Shown here in pieces: positions 54,766 to 64,000 of a DNA stretch of 64,000 bases; position 1 is the first letter of the stretch; each line of letters starts with the position of its first letter. The notes beneath the pieces are model-generated. The model saw only the letters and a list, made by a program, of their open reading frames with translations, did not search any database and was not told the DNA's origin. Origin of the DNA: Amphibalanus amphitrite (taxonomy: Eukaryota > Arthropoda > Thecostraca > Balanomorpha > Balanidae); the NCBI RefSeq assembly GCF_019059575.1, contig NW_024881518.1, forward strand, positions 248,001 through 312,000. Direction: 5' to 3'. The translations under genes were made by a program, and so were the position numbers.

Positions 54766-57700
54766 TCAGAGAATGGGCTCGTAGCCGTTCCAGCTGACCT
54801 TAGCCGCCGGCCAGCGGGTGCGCAGGCAGTGCTCCAGCGGGGGCACCAGCTCACCGGGCCGCACGGCCGGTAACTCGGCCGATGGGTCACCGCCGTACTC
54901 TGGAAAACGCCAGCGGGTCAGTAACAGCAAAGCATGCGCTACCACCAATGATACTGCCGCGTCATTTCGTAATCTAGAATATTTATGAGTATGCCGACAA
55001 CAATCACATGAAGACGGGGGTGTACTCCACCATGATGCGACGTAAGAGCAGAGTAAAGGGTAAAACAATATTTTAGTGCTCATTGTTGTCGAAAATCGCT
55101 TTCGACGCATTAGACGATTCGAGCGATTTAGTATCCCTTCTTAGGGTACGGGTTGAAACGTCAAATGCAGCGTGTTTATTCGACAGCTCACTGACCTACG
55201 GTGAGCCGGATCTCGTCGTCCTGCCTGGCCAGCATGTCGTAGTAGAATAGGTCGAACCGGCCGGCCTCGGGCGGCTGCTGACACAGCCGTCGGTCGCCGG
55301 AGAAAAGGCACGTGAAGTGGGACTCGCTGAGTATCACCCAGATCGGCAGCTGCGGCGACTTCAGGTGGGAGCCCACCTACGGCCGAAGACGACACAGGTC
55401 AGGTAAATGGTGAATGTAGCTGGATACTGGATATCACATTCACCTTCAAAGGCACTAAAATTCAACTACAAAGGCTGAACGAAACAACATACAAAACTGA
55501 GACTAAAGCAAGTGTCCATGTCTATTGAAAATTAATGTCGCAAGGACATAGAAGCGAAAATGAAGCGTCGCGGTTCGTGAGGAATTATGCAAAATGTCCA
55601 GTCGTTGCGTGAGAATCTTACAGCACGTACTTAACATTGCAGTGATGTCACGGACCGTGAGGCCCGTGACACCCATGTGATGTGAACCCGTGTGACTCAC
55701 GGTCACATGGGTTACCGCGGTAACACACAGCCCCTGATAAACAATGCATGCAGCACGTTCACACAGCGACCCGCACCTCGCAGGACTTGTAGTGCTCGAA
55801 GAGGGAGAGGAGGCCGATCTCGCTGCGCTGGTCGACGCCGCGCAGGACGGTGACGTCGGCACCCTCGCCGAGCCGGACGGTGCCGTCGAACACGTTGGAC
55901 GAGGCGGTGCCGGTGAGCAGCAGGTTCACCAGCTCCTGGGTGCAGTAGCCGTGCCGACCGATCACCGTATTGGTGGCCACGTCCATGTCCCGTTTAACGC
56001 TGCGGCATCAGTCACGGCCGGATAAGTCATACTCGGCCTCGGTTACAGAGCATGGTTCAGTCACGGCCAATCTCTGCCACAGCTCAGGCTATATCATTAG
56101 TATTATTATTGTTTATTCAGCATCGCCATGCGACAATAAGATACATATCTCCCCCCCCCCCCGCAAACACACACAGTTAATTAGCAATCAGGAGGTCAGT
56201 AGTCTTAACAATATATCACGGCCAACAGTTACAGTTAGGCCCAGTTACAGTCAGTCTAAATCACAGCTGGCTCAATCAGTATCGGCCACACGCAACGGCG
56301 GCTCAGCCTCATACAGGCTCGATTACAGGGAGCGACATCCAACATTCCTATTCCTTCCTATCGAACTTAGTAATATCGATATCCCAAGTTCACGTTATCG
56401 AGCTCTGCGAATACGATAAACGGTGAGCCGTCGCCCGTGAGACCGTCTCACCTGTCAATGCCGCGTGAGAGCAGACCGTCTCACCTGTCGATGCCGCGTG
56501 AGAGCAAACCGTCTCACCTGTCGATGCCGCGTGAGAGGACGGCCGAGTAGGTGAGCAGCACACAGCCGGCGTCGGCGGCGAACTGGCGCCGCTGGTCGCG
56601 CACGTAGGCCAGCAGCGGGGCCACGGCCGACACCCGGTGCAGCTGCAGCGTCTCCGTGATACCGTCCGCCCGGTACCGGCCGCCGCCCGGGAACTGACTC
56701 CGGCCCGACGACCTGACGGCCGGCATCGTCACCGTCAGCGCAAGCAGAACGAAGCATTATTTGCTGTTGTTTATTCTCATCTCGCTTCTGCAGAACTCAG
56801 ACGGCTGTATTTTTATTGTTTCTTATTGACATTGACAGTGAATTAATAACGTGTGATACTGATCACCTGTCGACGTTAAATGTATGAATTTCTTTTTAAG
56901 ACGTGATAAAAGATATCCACGATGTGGAAGTTCCTCAGTAAACGAGCCATGATCTCTCAACTCACAATGCAACAGTAGCCTCGCCGTGTCCGCACTTCCA
57001 CAGGATCTCTGTGATGGCGGCGGTCAGGGCGGCGCCCTGCTCGTCGCTGGAGGGCCGGTGGGCGTCCGAGGCTGGCGGTACGGAGCACAGCTGGGAGCCG
57101 AACAGCAGCACCTTCATCACGTACGCCTGCAGCACGGCCAGCACGCCGCACGGACCGCCCTGCCGGCGCACGAGGAGCACAGATGCACATTGCACTTAGT
57201 GAATACGTTCCATTGTAGCGATACTGGAGCGATCAAATCGAGATAACACCAAAACACGGTGCGATAACTGCCGGTGGTCCAGGAATGTCCCTGACCCTTT
57301 CATTGTATGATTCATGCGCGTACTTATTTCAAGTTTACAAGTCATACTTTGATATGACCCTTTTCCAAGCGCTTGAAACTATGCATAAAACATCAACTAT
57401 CCGCCTTTCCATAGACTAACCTTATATTGGACAATTCCGTATGTGATGTTTTCTGTCTTGTTGAATGACAAGTTCTGCTTTGTCCATTCCGGGCTGAAGC
57501 TCATTGCTGTGGAACCCAGCATGAGCTCTTTCAGCCTGCACCCCTCCTGCTCGGTGATTGGTGTTCCCTTCACTGGTGACCGAGTCGATACCGACCCCTT
57601 GCCGCCCATTGTCGCAAAGTCGGACACGAGTTCCCCCATCGTATCGTCGTCAACAATTTCCAGGTCGCCGAACATGTGGCGCTGATCGTTCTGCGGGGCC

Positions 57701-60700
57701 GTAGGGGCCGACTCCGACTGCTGCTCCCCACCGAACGTCAGCGACGAGCGTCTCACCGTCCATGTGTCAAACCCTAAGGCACTTTGGGTCACCGGCTGGG
57801 CAGAAGCCGCCGGACGCACCGCGCGGGTCTCGGTGCGCGCAAACAGCTCGTGTGAAGAGACCGGGGGCGGGCCCTGCATCGCACTGCCGCGCCTCGGTGG
57901 CGCTGGTTGACGCGGCCCCCATGTATCGCTGGTGGACTGTACACCTCCCGTGATGCGCAGCTCGCGCGATTGTCGGATGCGTGCTCCGCGGCTCGCTGCC
58001 TCCTCTATCAGCCCAGAGGAGCGAGTACCGAGCGACGGATCATCCGTGGCTCCAGTTCCCATCATCTCAGTCCGCATACTGGCCATAGTGGCTCTGATGC
58101 GCTGTCGCTCACGCTCTTCCTGGGAGAGTTTGAGCACTTCGCGATTGGCCCCATCTTCGACCGCGCCGTGACGACCGGAGTCAGCCGGCTGTTTGTCGAA
58201 AGGATTGCGCGCTGCGACTTGCGGCCCAACAGCATGGCCGCGGATCATCATGGCACTCGGTGGGCCATGAGGTCGCGTCGGACGCAGCTTTCGGTCACCA
58301 GTCGCGCGACGCATCCCGTCAGTGGCAGCGGTGTCTTGGTGGCTGGTGCTGGTCGGAGAACGGTGCCATGAATCTGTCAGAGAGGGTACCGCTGGCGCTA
58401 CCTGACGGGATCCGAATGTAAACGTCTCGCTGAGTGCATGGCGAGCGTCGTCCAGAGCGTGCCCCGTCGCCTCCTTGCGAGTGAAGCGGTGCTCAGCGAC
58501 GCGCACGATGTCCCAGTTGTCGTAAGAGCTGGAAGCCAGTCCGAGCGGAGACTTGGCGACAGAAGAGTCCGAAGTACTCGGCGCTGACGGTGGCTGCGAT
58601 GGTGCTTCCTGTTGAGAAGAACCTCGACTGAGCCCGTAACGGCACGTGAGCGGGCGTACTGCGCCACTACCAACTGGAAAAAAAGAAAAAAGATTGTCAT
58701 TCATTCGCTGAAGCCTATTTTTGTCATACATCTTATGATGTATCTCTCAAAGACTGCAGGTTGCAATCACCTAGCAAATGATGCATTGTTTGGCGCCGAT
58801 ATACCGAGACACAAATGCACGGACAGCGTGGCCGTAGCCAACACTGACCCCGGCAAATTACCTATTTACATCTGCCTTGGGTTGAACGTTTCATCGGAAG
58901 TCATTCCTGTTAAAAATTTACATAGCTGGAATGTGTCGTTCAAATGAAACTACTGTGATTTTGCTATAGACTTTTTGCCAAAACAGATTTCGCATAAATA
59001 GCGTTATAGGTACGTTCGTCTGCAATGCGTCAATTTGCAGAGCAATTTATTCCAATATGATATCCATAGGTGTTATTGCGTGCAATCATTCCAATGGCAC
59101 CCTTGGTCATGTTACTGGTCTACAATCTATGCCGCCGATCTCATGTTTCTTGGCGCCTATTTCGGACAAAAGTCATGCTAAATTCTCTTGAACGCAGTTT
59201 ATTGAACGTTCATCGAAAACTGAACCGAAAAATTACACCCCTCAACAGAGATCATGCCTCTGAGCGGTTACACGACCTAACCATAAAGCCAGGGGCGGTC
59301 GCAGACTTGGAGTTTGGGGGGGGGCCAACTTGTCAAAGGGGCCCCTGCGCTGACCCGGGGGGCCCGGTGCTAGCTTAAAGGGGCCCACGGACGTAGTGCA
59401 CGGGTGCAGAAATCCAGGCCATGGCCGGTGAAGCGGGGGGGGGGGGGGGGGTAGTGAGCGGCACCCGAGAGGAGGCTCATTGCGAAATGCGAGCTTTGAG
59501 GGTGTACCATGTCGAAAAGGTACCGATAAGTACATTTTGAAACATTGATATTGTCAATAATTCACGCAACTGTGAATGGACTACCGCAAAAGTAAAGGCG
59601 GCGCGGCTAACTTTGCCATTTTCTAAGATCATCGTGCTAAAACTTTTGACAGTGGGTCATCGGTATCTGTTCACTGTCCAATCACATGTGTTCCGTTTCA
59701 TCTTTCTTTGTTTATACTTGAACACAAATGTAAGTTTTGAAGGCCATTACAGTAGCCAATACTTCGGAAGATGGATAGTGGGCCAAATATCCTAAATTTG
59801 TCGTGCTGCATGGAAAGTAGTGTTGCTGAGAAAAGGGGTTTTGTTCCAGATTACTGTGGATGCGGAATACATTGTCTGCACCCACTGCAGAATTATTGTT
59901 GGTGCAACTGCGCCCACTGCACCCATGGTTCCTACACTTATGGGCCCATCGATAGCGCTTCGGCGATACCTATCGCCTAGAGGCTGCAATGGGGCCCTTA
60001 GAGTACGGTGTCAGACCCCCCAGAGGCCGGCGTTGGACCCAAGGGTCAGCGAAGGGCCTCAAAGGCCCCAGGTAGGGCCCCAGAGGCTGATGTGGGCCTT
60101 CAGAGGCAAGTGCGTGACGCCGAAAGGTAAGGCTTGAGCCCCCCCCCTCCCAGAGAACATAATAGGGCCATCAAAGGCCGGTGTGGGACCTTTAGAGGCT
60201 GGTTTGGGCCCATAGGGACCAGTTTAGGGCCATCAGAGACCAGTACAGGGCCTGCAAAGGGCAGTTTGAGACCATCAGAGACCGAATTGGGCACTCAAAG
60301 GCTAATGTGGGTCCTTACAGGCCAGCATGGAGCCCTCAGAGGTTACCGTGGGGCTCTAAAAGACCGACATGGGCCGGCGTTGGACCCCAGAGGCCAGTAG
60401 AGGGCCGTCAAAGGCCAAGATGGGCCCTCAGAGACCGATGCGGGCCCTTAGAGGCCGGCATCGGGTCTTCAGAATCCAGTGTGGGGGCCCTCAGAGGCTA
60501 ATGTGAGCCCTTACAGGCCAGCATGGGGCCCTCAAAGGTCAGAATAGGACCCTAAAAGACCGGCATGGGCCGGTGTTGGACCCCAGAGGCCAGCGGAGGG
60601 TCCTCAAAGGCCAAGATGGGCCCTCAGACGCCGATGCGGGCCCTGAGCGGCCGGCATCGGGTCTTCAGAAGCCCGTGCGGGCCCTCAGAGACTAAGGTGG

Positions 60701-62646
60701 GTCCTTACAGGCCAGCACGGGCCCTCAGAGGTAAGCGTGGGGCCCTAAAAGACTGGCATTGGCCGGTGTTGGACCCCAGAGGCCAGCAGAGGGCCCTCAA
60801 AAGCCAAGATGGGCCCTCAGAGGATGATGAGGGCCCTTAGATGCCGGCATCGGGTCTTCAGAATACAGTGCGGGGCCCACAAAGGCTAATGTGTGTCCTT
60901 ACAGACCAGCATGGGGCCCTCAGAGGTCAGTGTGGGGCCCTAAAAGACCGGCATGGGCCGGCGTTGAACCCCAGAGGCCAGCGGAGGGCCCTCAAAGGCC
61001 AAGCCATGGGCCCTCAGACGCTGATGCGGGCCCTGAGCGGCCGGCATTGGGTCTTCAGAATCCAGTGCGGGGGCCCTCAGAGGCTAATGTGGGTCCTTAC
61101 AGGCCAGCATGGGGCCCTCAGAGGTCAGTGTGGGGCCCTAAAGGGCCGGCATGGGCCGGCGTTGGACACCAGAGACCAGCGGCGGAGGGCCCTCAAAGGC
61201 CAAGATGGGCCCCCAGAGGCCGATGCGGGCTCTTAAAGGCCGGCATCGGGTCTTCAGAATCCAGTGCGGGGGCCCTCAGAGGCTAATGTGGGTCCTTACA
61301 GGCCAGCCAGCATGGGGCCCTCAGAGGTCAGTGTGGGGCCCTAAAAGGCCGGCATGGGCCGGCGTTGGACACCAGAGATCAGCGGAGGGCCCTCAAAGGC
61401 CAAGATGGGCCCCCAGAGGCCGATGCGGGCTCTTAGAGGCCGGCATCGGGTCTTCAGAATCCAGTGCGGGGCCCTCAGAGACACTTAAAGTCTAGTCTTG
61501 GGACTCGAGAGACAGAAATGAGGCCACCAGAGGCCGGTGTGAGGCTCTCAGACGCCGGTTGGGCCCTTGAGGCCGGTTTAGGGGCCCTCAAAGGCCAGTG
61601 GAGGGCCCTCAGAGGTCAATGTGGGTCCTCAGCGGTCAATGTGGACGCTTGACCGCCACTGAAAGGCCCTCAGAGGTCAGTGTAGGACCCTCAAAGACTG
61701 GTATGGGAGCTGTTAAAGGGACCCTCCCACCTTAACATTAGTTTTGAGTTGAGATAGCCAAGTTTGCGGCCAGGCTCAGAAACCACCATTTATCCTGGTC
61801 GCAACCCCCGCAGCTTTATGGTGTTCAAGAAATTTCTTCCCTTTACTTGCAGGGTGGGACCAGCGTGGTCCCTATCTCTTAACCATTACGGGAATCTGAT
61901 GACGTCATCAGGCTTTCGAACGTTCGTTAAATGTTTGACTAAAACGTTTTGTAGCACGCGGTGGTATATGCTGCTTTGCGCGCAACAAATGCCGCACTTT
62001 CAAATAAAGTCGCTAGGAACAGCGGAGATCCCAAAAAGTAAACAAAAGTAAAAGTCTAATATCTTGAAAACCGGTGAATATTTTTCGATGAAATTTGGTA
62101 GATATTCGTTTTTGCTCTTTCTGAACCGAGCGACATCACTTTCATGCCAATTCATTAACTTTTTTGAAGGTGGGAGGGTCCCTTTAATAGCTGGCGTGGG
62201 TTTCTCGAGCCTCGTGACAATCGAATACGGGCCAGGGCCCCATACGGCCATGGGGGCCCATCGGTTGTTTGGGGGGGGCCAAATGATATGATGGCCCCCC
62301 CTGATTTGGCTTTGGGGGGGGGGGCATGGCCCTGATGGCCCCCCCCCTGCGACCGCCACTGCATAAAGCTACTAACAGTTTTCGATAGCAACTTATTACA
62401 AAGTCACGTTGGAACGATGTGAACATTATGCGTCAATCTCAACAGTGCGAATCGACTAATAAGCAACCTGGCCTTTTTGGGTCTGGTCAAGACCTTGACC
62501 TTAGGTTATATATTTCAGCTGCCCTATGACTCACAGCTGGCGTCGAAGCGCAGTGACAATCCGCTGAGCGAGTCGCTCTTCTTGCGCTGGCGGTACGAGT
62601 CGACGGCGGGCTGGAGTTGGAGCTGAGAGCGGCTATCGGCGCTCAT
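54766..62646 (-). CDS. MINDY4: MINDY4/FAM188B-type deubiquitinating protease
   Basis: A cysteine protease of the MINDY family, which trims Lys48-linked polyubiquitin. Exons (minus strand): 62646-62535, 58673-57421, 57159-56966, 56712-56518, 55999-55777, 55376-55196 and 54899-54766; all phases fit, giving 763 residues. The catalytic domain starts at [19 protein letters not shown], where the Cys of GPCG is the nucleophile and the preceding Gln forms the oxyanion site. [71 protein letters not shown] (catalytic His) and [19 protein letters not shown] follow. It ends [10 protein letters not shown]...SWNGYEPIL, as in MINDY4. The long exon 58673-57421 is mostly unstructured Ser/Arg-rich sequence. 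The N-terminal exon is the least sure: it joins in phase, but the N-terminal region known in vertebrate MINDY4 was not found, so further 5' exons may exist. Confidence 0.93.
56447..56530 (-). repeat. 33-bp tandem repeat of a MINDY4 exon end and donor
   Basis: The exon end GGCATCGACAG/GTGAGACGG is present three times in tandem at 33 bp spacing. The first copy is the real junction at 56518; two more lie inside the intron, at about 56485 and 56452. All three keep the AG/GTGAGA donor. Continuing past the first donor meets an in-frame TGA (GAC AGG TGA), so use of the inner donors would truncate the protein. Confidence 0.85.
59990..61710 (+). repeat. Higher-order minisatellite: ~21 bp units in ~196 bp blocks
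   Basis: The basic unit resembles GGCCGGTGTGGGCCCTCAGA. In 60299-61480 about nine variant units form a block of roughly 193-199 bp that is repeated six times; the landmark GGCTAATGTG(GG)TCCTTACA recurs near 60299, 60497, 60690, 60886, 61082 and 61280. Flanking units are more diverged and not arranged in blocks. It has long open frames in several registers because the units have few stops; I do not regard these as coding. Confidence 0.9.
61713..62187 (-). mobile_element. TTAA MITE, uninterrupted copy of the family at 570-1991
   Basis: It begins TTAAAGGGACCCTCCCACCTT and ends AAGGTGGGAGGGTCCCTTTAA, an inverted repeat of about 21 bp. It is 475 bp and inverted relative to the copy at 570-1991. 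It lies inside the hAT-like element, next to the minisatellite, so it was inserted after that element. Confidence 0.88.
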
Positions 62647-62996
62647 GGCACCGCCGGCGCCGCTCCGCCCACCCAGCGCCGCCGCATCGCCGCCGACAGG
62701 ACACTGGGCCGGGTCGGCAGGGGGGCCACCAGTCGCCACCAGTTTCGCTTTGTCCAATCACTGCACTGTCCCCAAGCACCTGGACACTGCCCTGGTACTG
62801 TCCGGCGAACTGAACTCCCCAATGCCCCCCGTTCACCGCAGAACCTCTGTCACATCGGGCCGCCGCCGCACTGCCTCTGACAGGGCTCACATAGTTCACT
62901 ACATTGCCATGACTACCGGAGCTCTCTGTCCACCGCACTGCCTCGGTAGACCTCCCGAACCGCCACTGATTAGTGGTGCCGGTGGAATCCGGCTGA

Positions 62997-63140
62997 ATCG
63001 ACACTGGACCGAACTGGCACCGACACTGGACCGTACTAGCACCGACACTGGACCGAACTAACAGCGACACTGGACCGAACTAACAGCGACACTGGACCGA
63101 ACTGGCACCGACACTGGACCGTACAAACGCCGACACTGGA
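62997..63140 (+). repeat. 22-bp minisatellite, CGACACTGGACCGAACTGGCAC units
   Basis: About six units of CGACACTGGACCG(A/T)ACTRRCAC. It lies upstream of the first recognised MINDY4 exon. Confidence 0.88.
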
Positions 63141-63576
63141 CTCGGCGTCAGGTGTTGGTATCGAGCGGCCGCCCTGGAAACGCCGACCCCTCCCCTCCCG
63201 CCCCGCCGCTCGACTGATCGATTGCAGTCCGATCTACGCCCCGCCCCGGCCGACTGGTCGAACTGTCACGCTAGACACGGGACACCATCAAACTAATCCT
63301 TTGGGTGCCAGACTCCGCTTAGAAGTGGCCGCCCGGGCTAATCGCAAATTAAAGAAAAAACTCCACTTGTCTGGTCAGGGCCCTGTTTCACCGGTGATAG
63401 CAGCATGCTGCTTTTACACGTGTCAAATTGGGTTTCCATGGAAACATCAACAGGCCCATTGCTCCAACACTACCACAAGTGTGACGTCAGCTCGCGCAAT
63501 TTGATAGCAGCGTGGTAGCAGCGTCCCGTGAAACACCGCCCAGGTCACCGAGCCATGACATCATAAGTCGGATGCA

Positions 63577-64000
63577 TTTACCCGCGCCCCACTGGGGTCT
63601 GCGTATAACACGCCCTACTGGGGGGGGGGGGGGGCTATTCATAGCCCCCCTCCTAACTCCGAAACTACTGGGCCGATCGTCAAAATTCAAACGGCGTCTG
63701 ATAGCCCCGGAAAAACTGTCGAGCGAAACCTAATTTCATTGACCTCGAGGTCACCGATGACGTCACAGGTCAGGTCAAAGTAAAAATTATTAGCATTTTG
63801 GCTTCTTCACGTTTTGGGCTCTGGCTGCCGTCTTACAAGTCAGATCAGGCTCATTTTTGGTTCACACACTCGTGAACAGATTCTCTAGATACTCTGAGGG
63901 TACCAAACTTGTACTTTGATTTTCAGGTCAAGGTCAGGTCATCACAGGTCACGAAAATATTATATCATCCGTCGGTCACGTGACACATGTTTTATGGTCC
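63577..64000 (-). mobile_element. TTAA-group element cut by the window edge, inverted copy of 38045-39234
   Basis: It starts TTTACCCGCGCCCCACTGGGG (TTTA here in place of TTAA), then follows, base for base apart from scattered differences, the reverse complement of 38820-39234. The landmarks are the GGGGGCTATTCATAGCCCCCC hairpin, GACCTCGAGGTCACCGATGACGTCA and the AGGTCAAGGTCAGGTCATCACAGGTCA stretch (written here in two parts: AGGTCAAGGTCAGG and TCATCACAGGTCA). The other end lies beyond base 64000. Confidence 0.88.

Larger units (their letters stand above)
59290..62361. mobile_element. 3.07 kb hAT-like non-autonomous element with 8 bp target duplication
   Basis: The ends are CAGGGGCGGTCGCAG (59290) and CTGCGACCGCCACTG (to 62361), imperfect inverted repeats followed by G-run/C-run sequence on both sides. 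They are flanked by a perfect direct repeat CATAAAGC (59282-59289 and 62362-62369). An 8 bp duplication with CAG...CTG ends fits the hAT superfamily. The inside has no transposase. It has the minisatellite at 59990-61710 and a later TTAA MITE insertion at 61713-62187. Confidence 0.82.
58674..62534 (-). other. Large MINDY4 intron containing a 3 kb hAT-like element
   Basis: The intron joins the putative first coding exon to the long second exon (donor gtgagt, acceptor tttccag). Most of it is the element at 59290-62361. The part at 58680-59280 shows nothing recognisable. Confidence 0.7.
62647..64000 (+). other. Region 5' of MINDY4 and right edge of window
   Basis: It contains GC-rich sequence to about 62900 (possible MINDY4 5' end or promoter), the 22 bp minisatellite at 62997-63140, and the truncated TTAA element from 63577. 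No other gene was recognised. Confidence 0.45.

Noticed and set aside
57907..58371. Plus-strand open frames opposite MINDY4 exon 58673-57421
   Set aside because: They are shadows of the long Ser/Arg-rich exon; the minus strand continues in phase into the catalytic exons.
59990..61710. Proline/glycine-rich protein encoded by the minisatellite
   Set aside because: Open frames exist in several registers at once and follow the repeat period, which is expected from a GC-rich tandem array without stop codons. There are no splice or start signals.
1..64000. CRISPR arrays, operons, prokaryotic promoters
   Set aside because: The window is eukaryotic; all direct repeats are minisatellites, microsatellites or element copies, without spacer structure.

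Overview
The window is nuclear DNA from an arthropod, most likely a crustacean. Genes are split by many short GT-AG introns, coding exons are much richer in G+C than introns, and two genes encode CLIP-domain serine proteases, an arthropod haemolymph family. The species cannot be fixed from the sequence. I built every gene model by hand from splice sites, reading-frame phase and protein-family motifs. In each model the exon phases match at every junction and the exon lengths sum to whole codons.

Layout. (1) 169-15399 (+): the 3' twenty exons of a Frazzled/DCC/Neogenin netrin receptor, with two Ig domains, six FN3 domains, a transmembrane segment and a cytoplasmic tail ending in the P3 motif. 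The 5' end lies outside the window. One intron holds a nested pair of TTAA-flanked elements, another holds a LINE with an uninterrupted endonuclease/reverse transcriptase ORF, and a third holds a CCGT-type array. (2) 16352-17972 (-): TSEN34, a tRNA-splicing endonuclease subunit, convergent with frazzled. (3) 17973-21625: gene-poor, with a perfect 503 bp palindrome. (4) 21631-37036 (+): INPP5A, the type I inositol-polyphosphate 5-phosphatase, with two alternative last coding exons; only the distal one ends in a CaaX-like prenylation motif. Its first large intron carries a decayed reverse-transcriptase element bounded by inverted repeats, and other introns carry several more elements. (5) 38045-39234: a TTAA element. 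(6) 41889-46802 and 49313-53352 (+): two tandem CLIP-domain serine proteases with identical intron phases, apparently a duplicated pair. (7) 54766-62646 (-): MINDY4/FAM188B, a deubiquitinase. Its large intron contains a 3.07 kb hAT-like element with an 8 bp target duplication that encloses a higher-order minisatellite and a second copy of the TTAA MITE seen at the left end. (8) 63577-64000: a truncated inverted copy of the element at 38045-39234.

The host genes do not form a pathway. They cover axon guidance, tRNA splicing, inositol-phosphate signalling, extracellular proteolysis and deubiquitination, and lie together as ordinary eukaryotic neighbours. The unusual content is mobile and repetitive: several inverted-repeat element families, nested insertions, a perfect palindrome, an unclassified inverted-repeat reverse-transcriptase element, and two places where a functional 5' splice site has been copied in tandem into its own intron.
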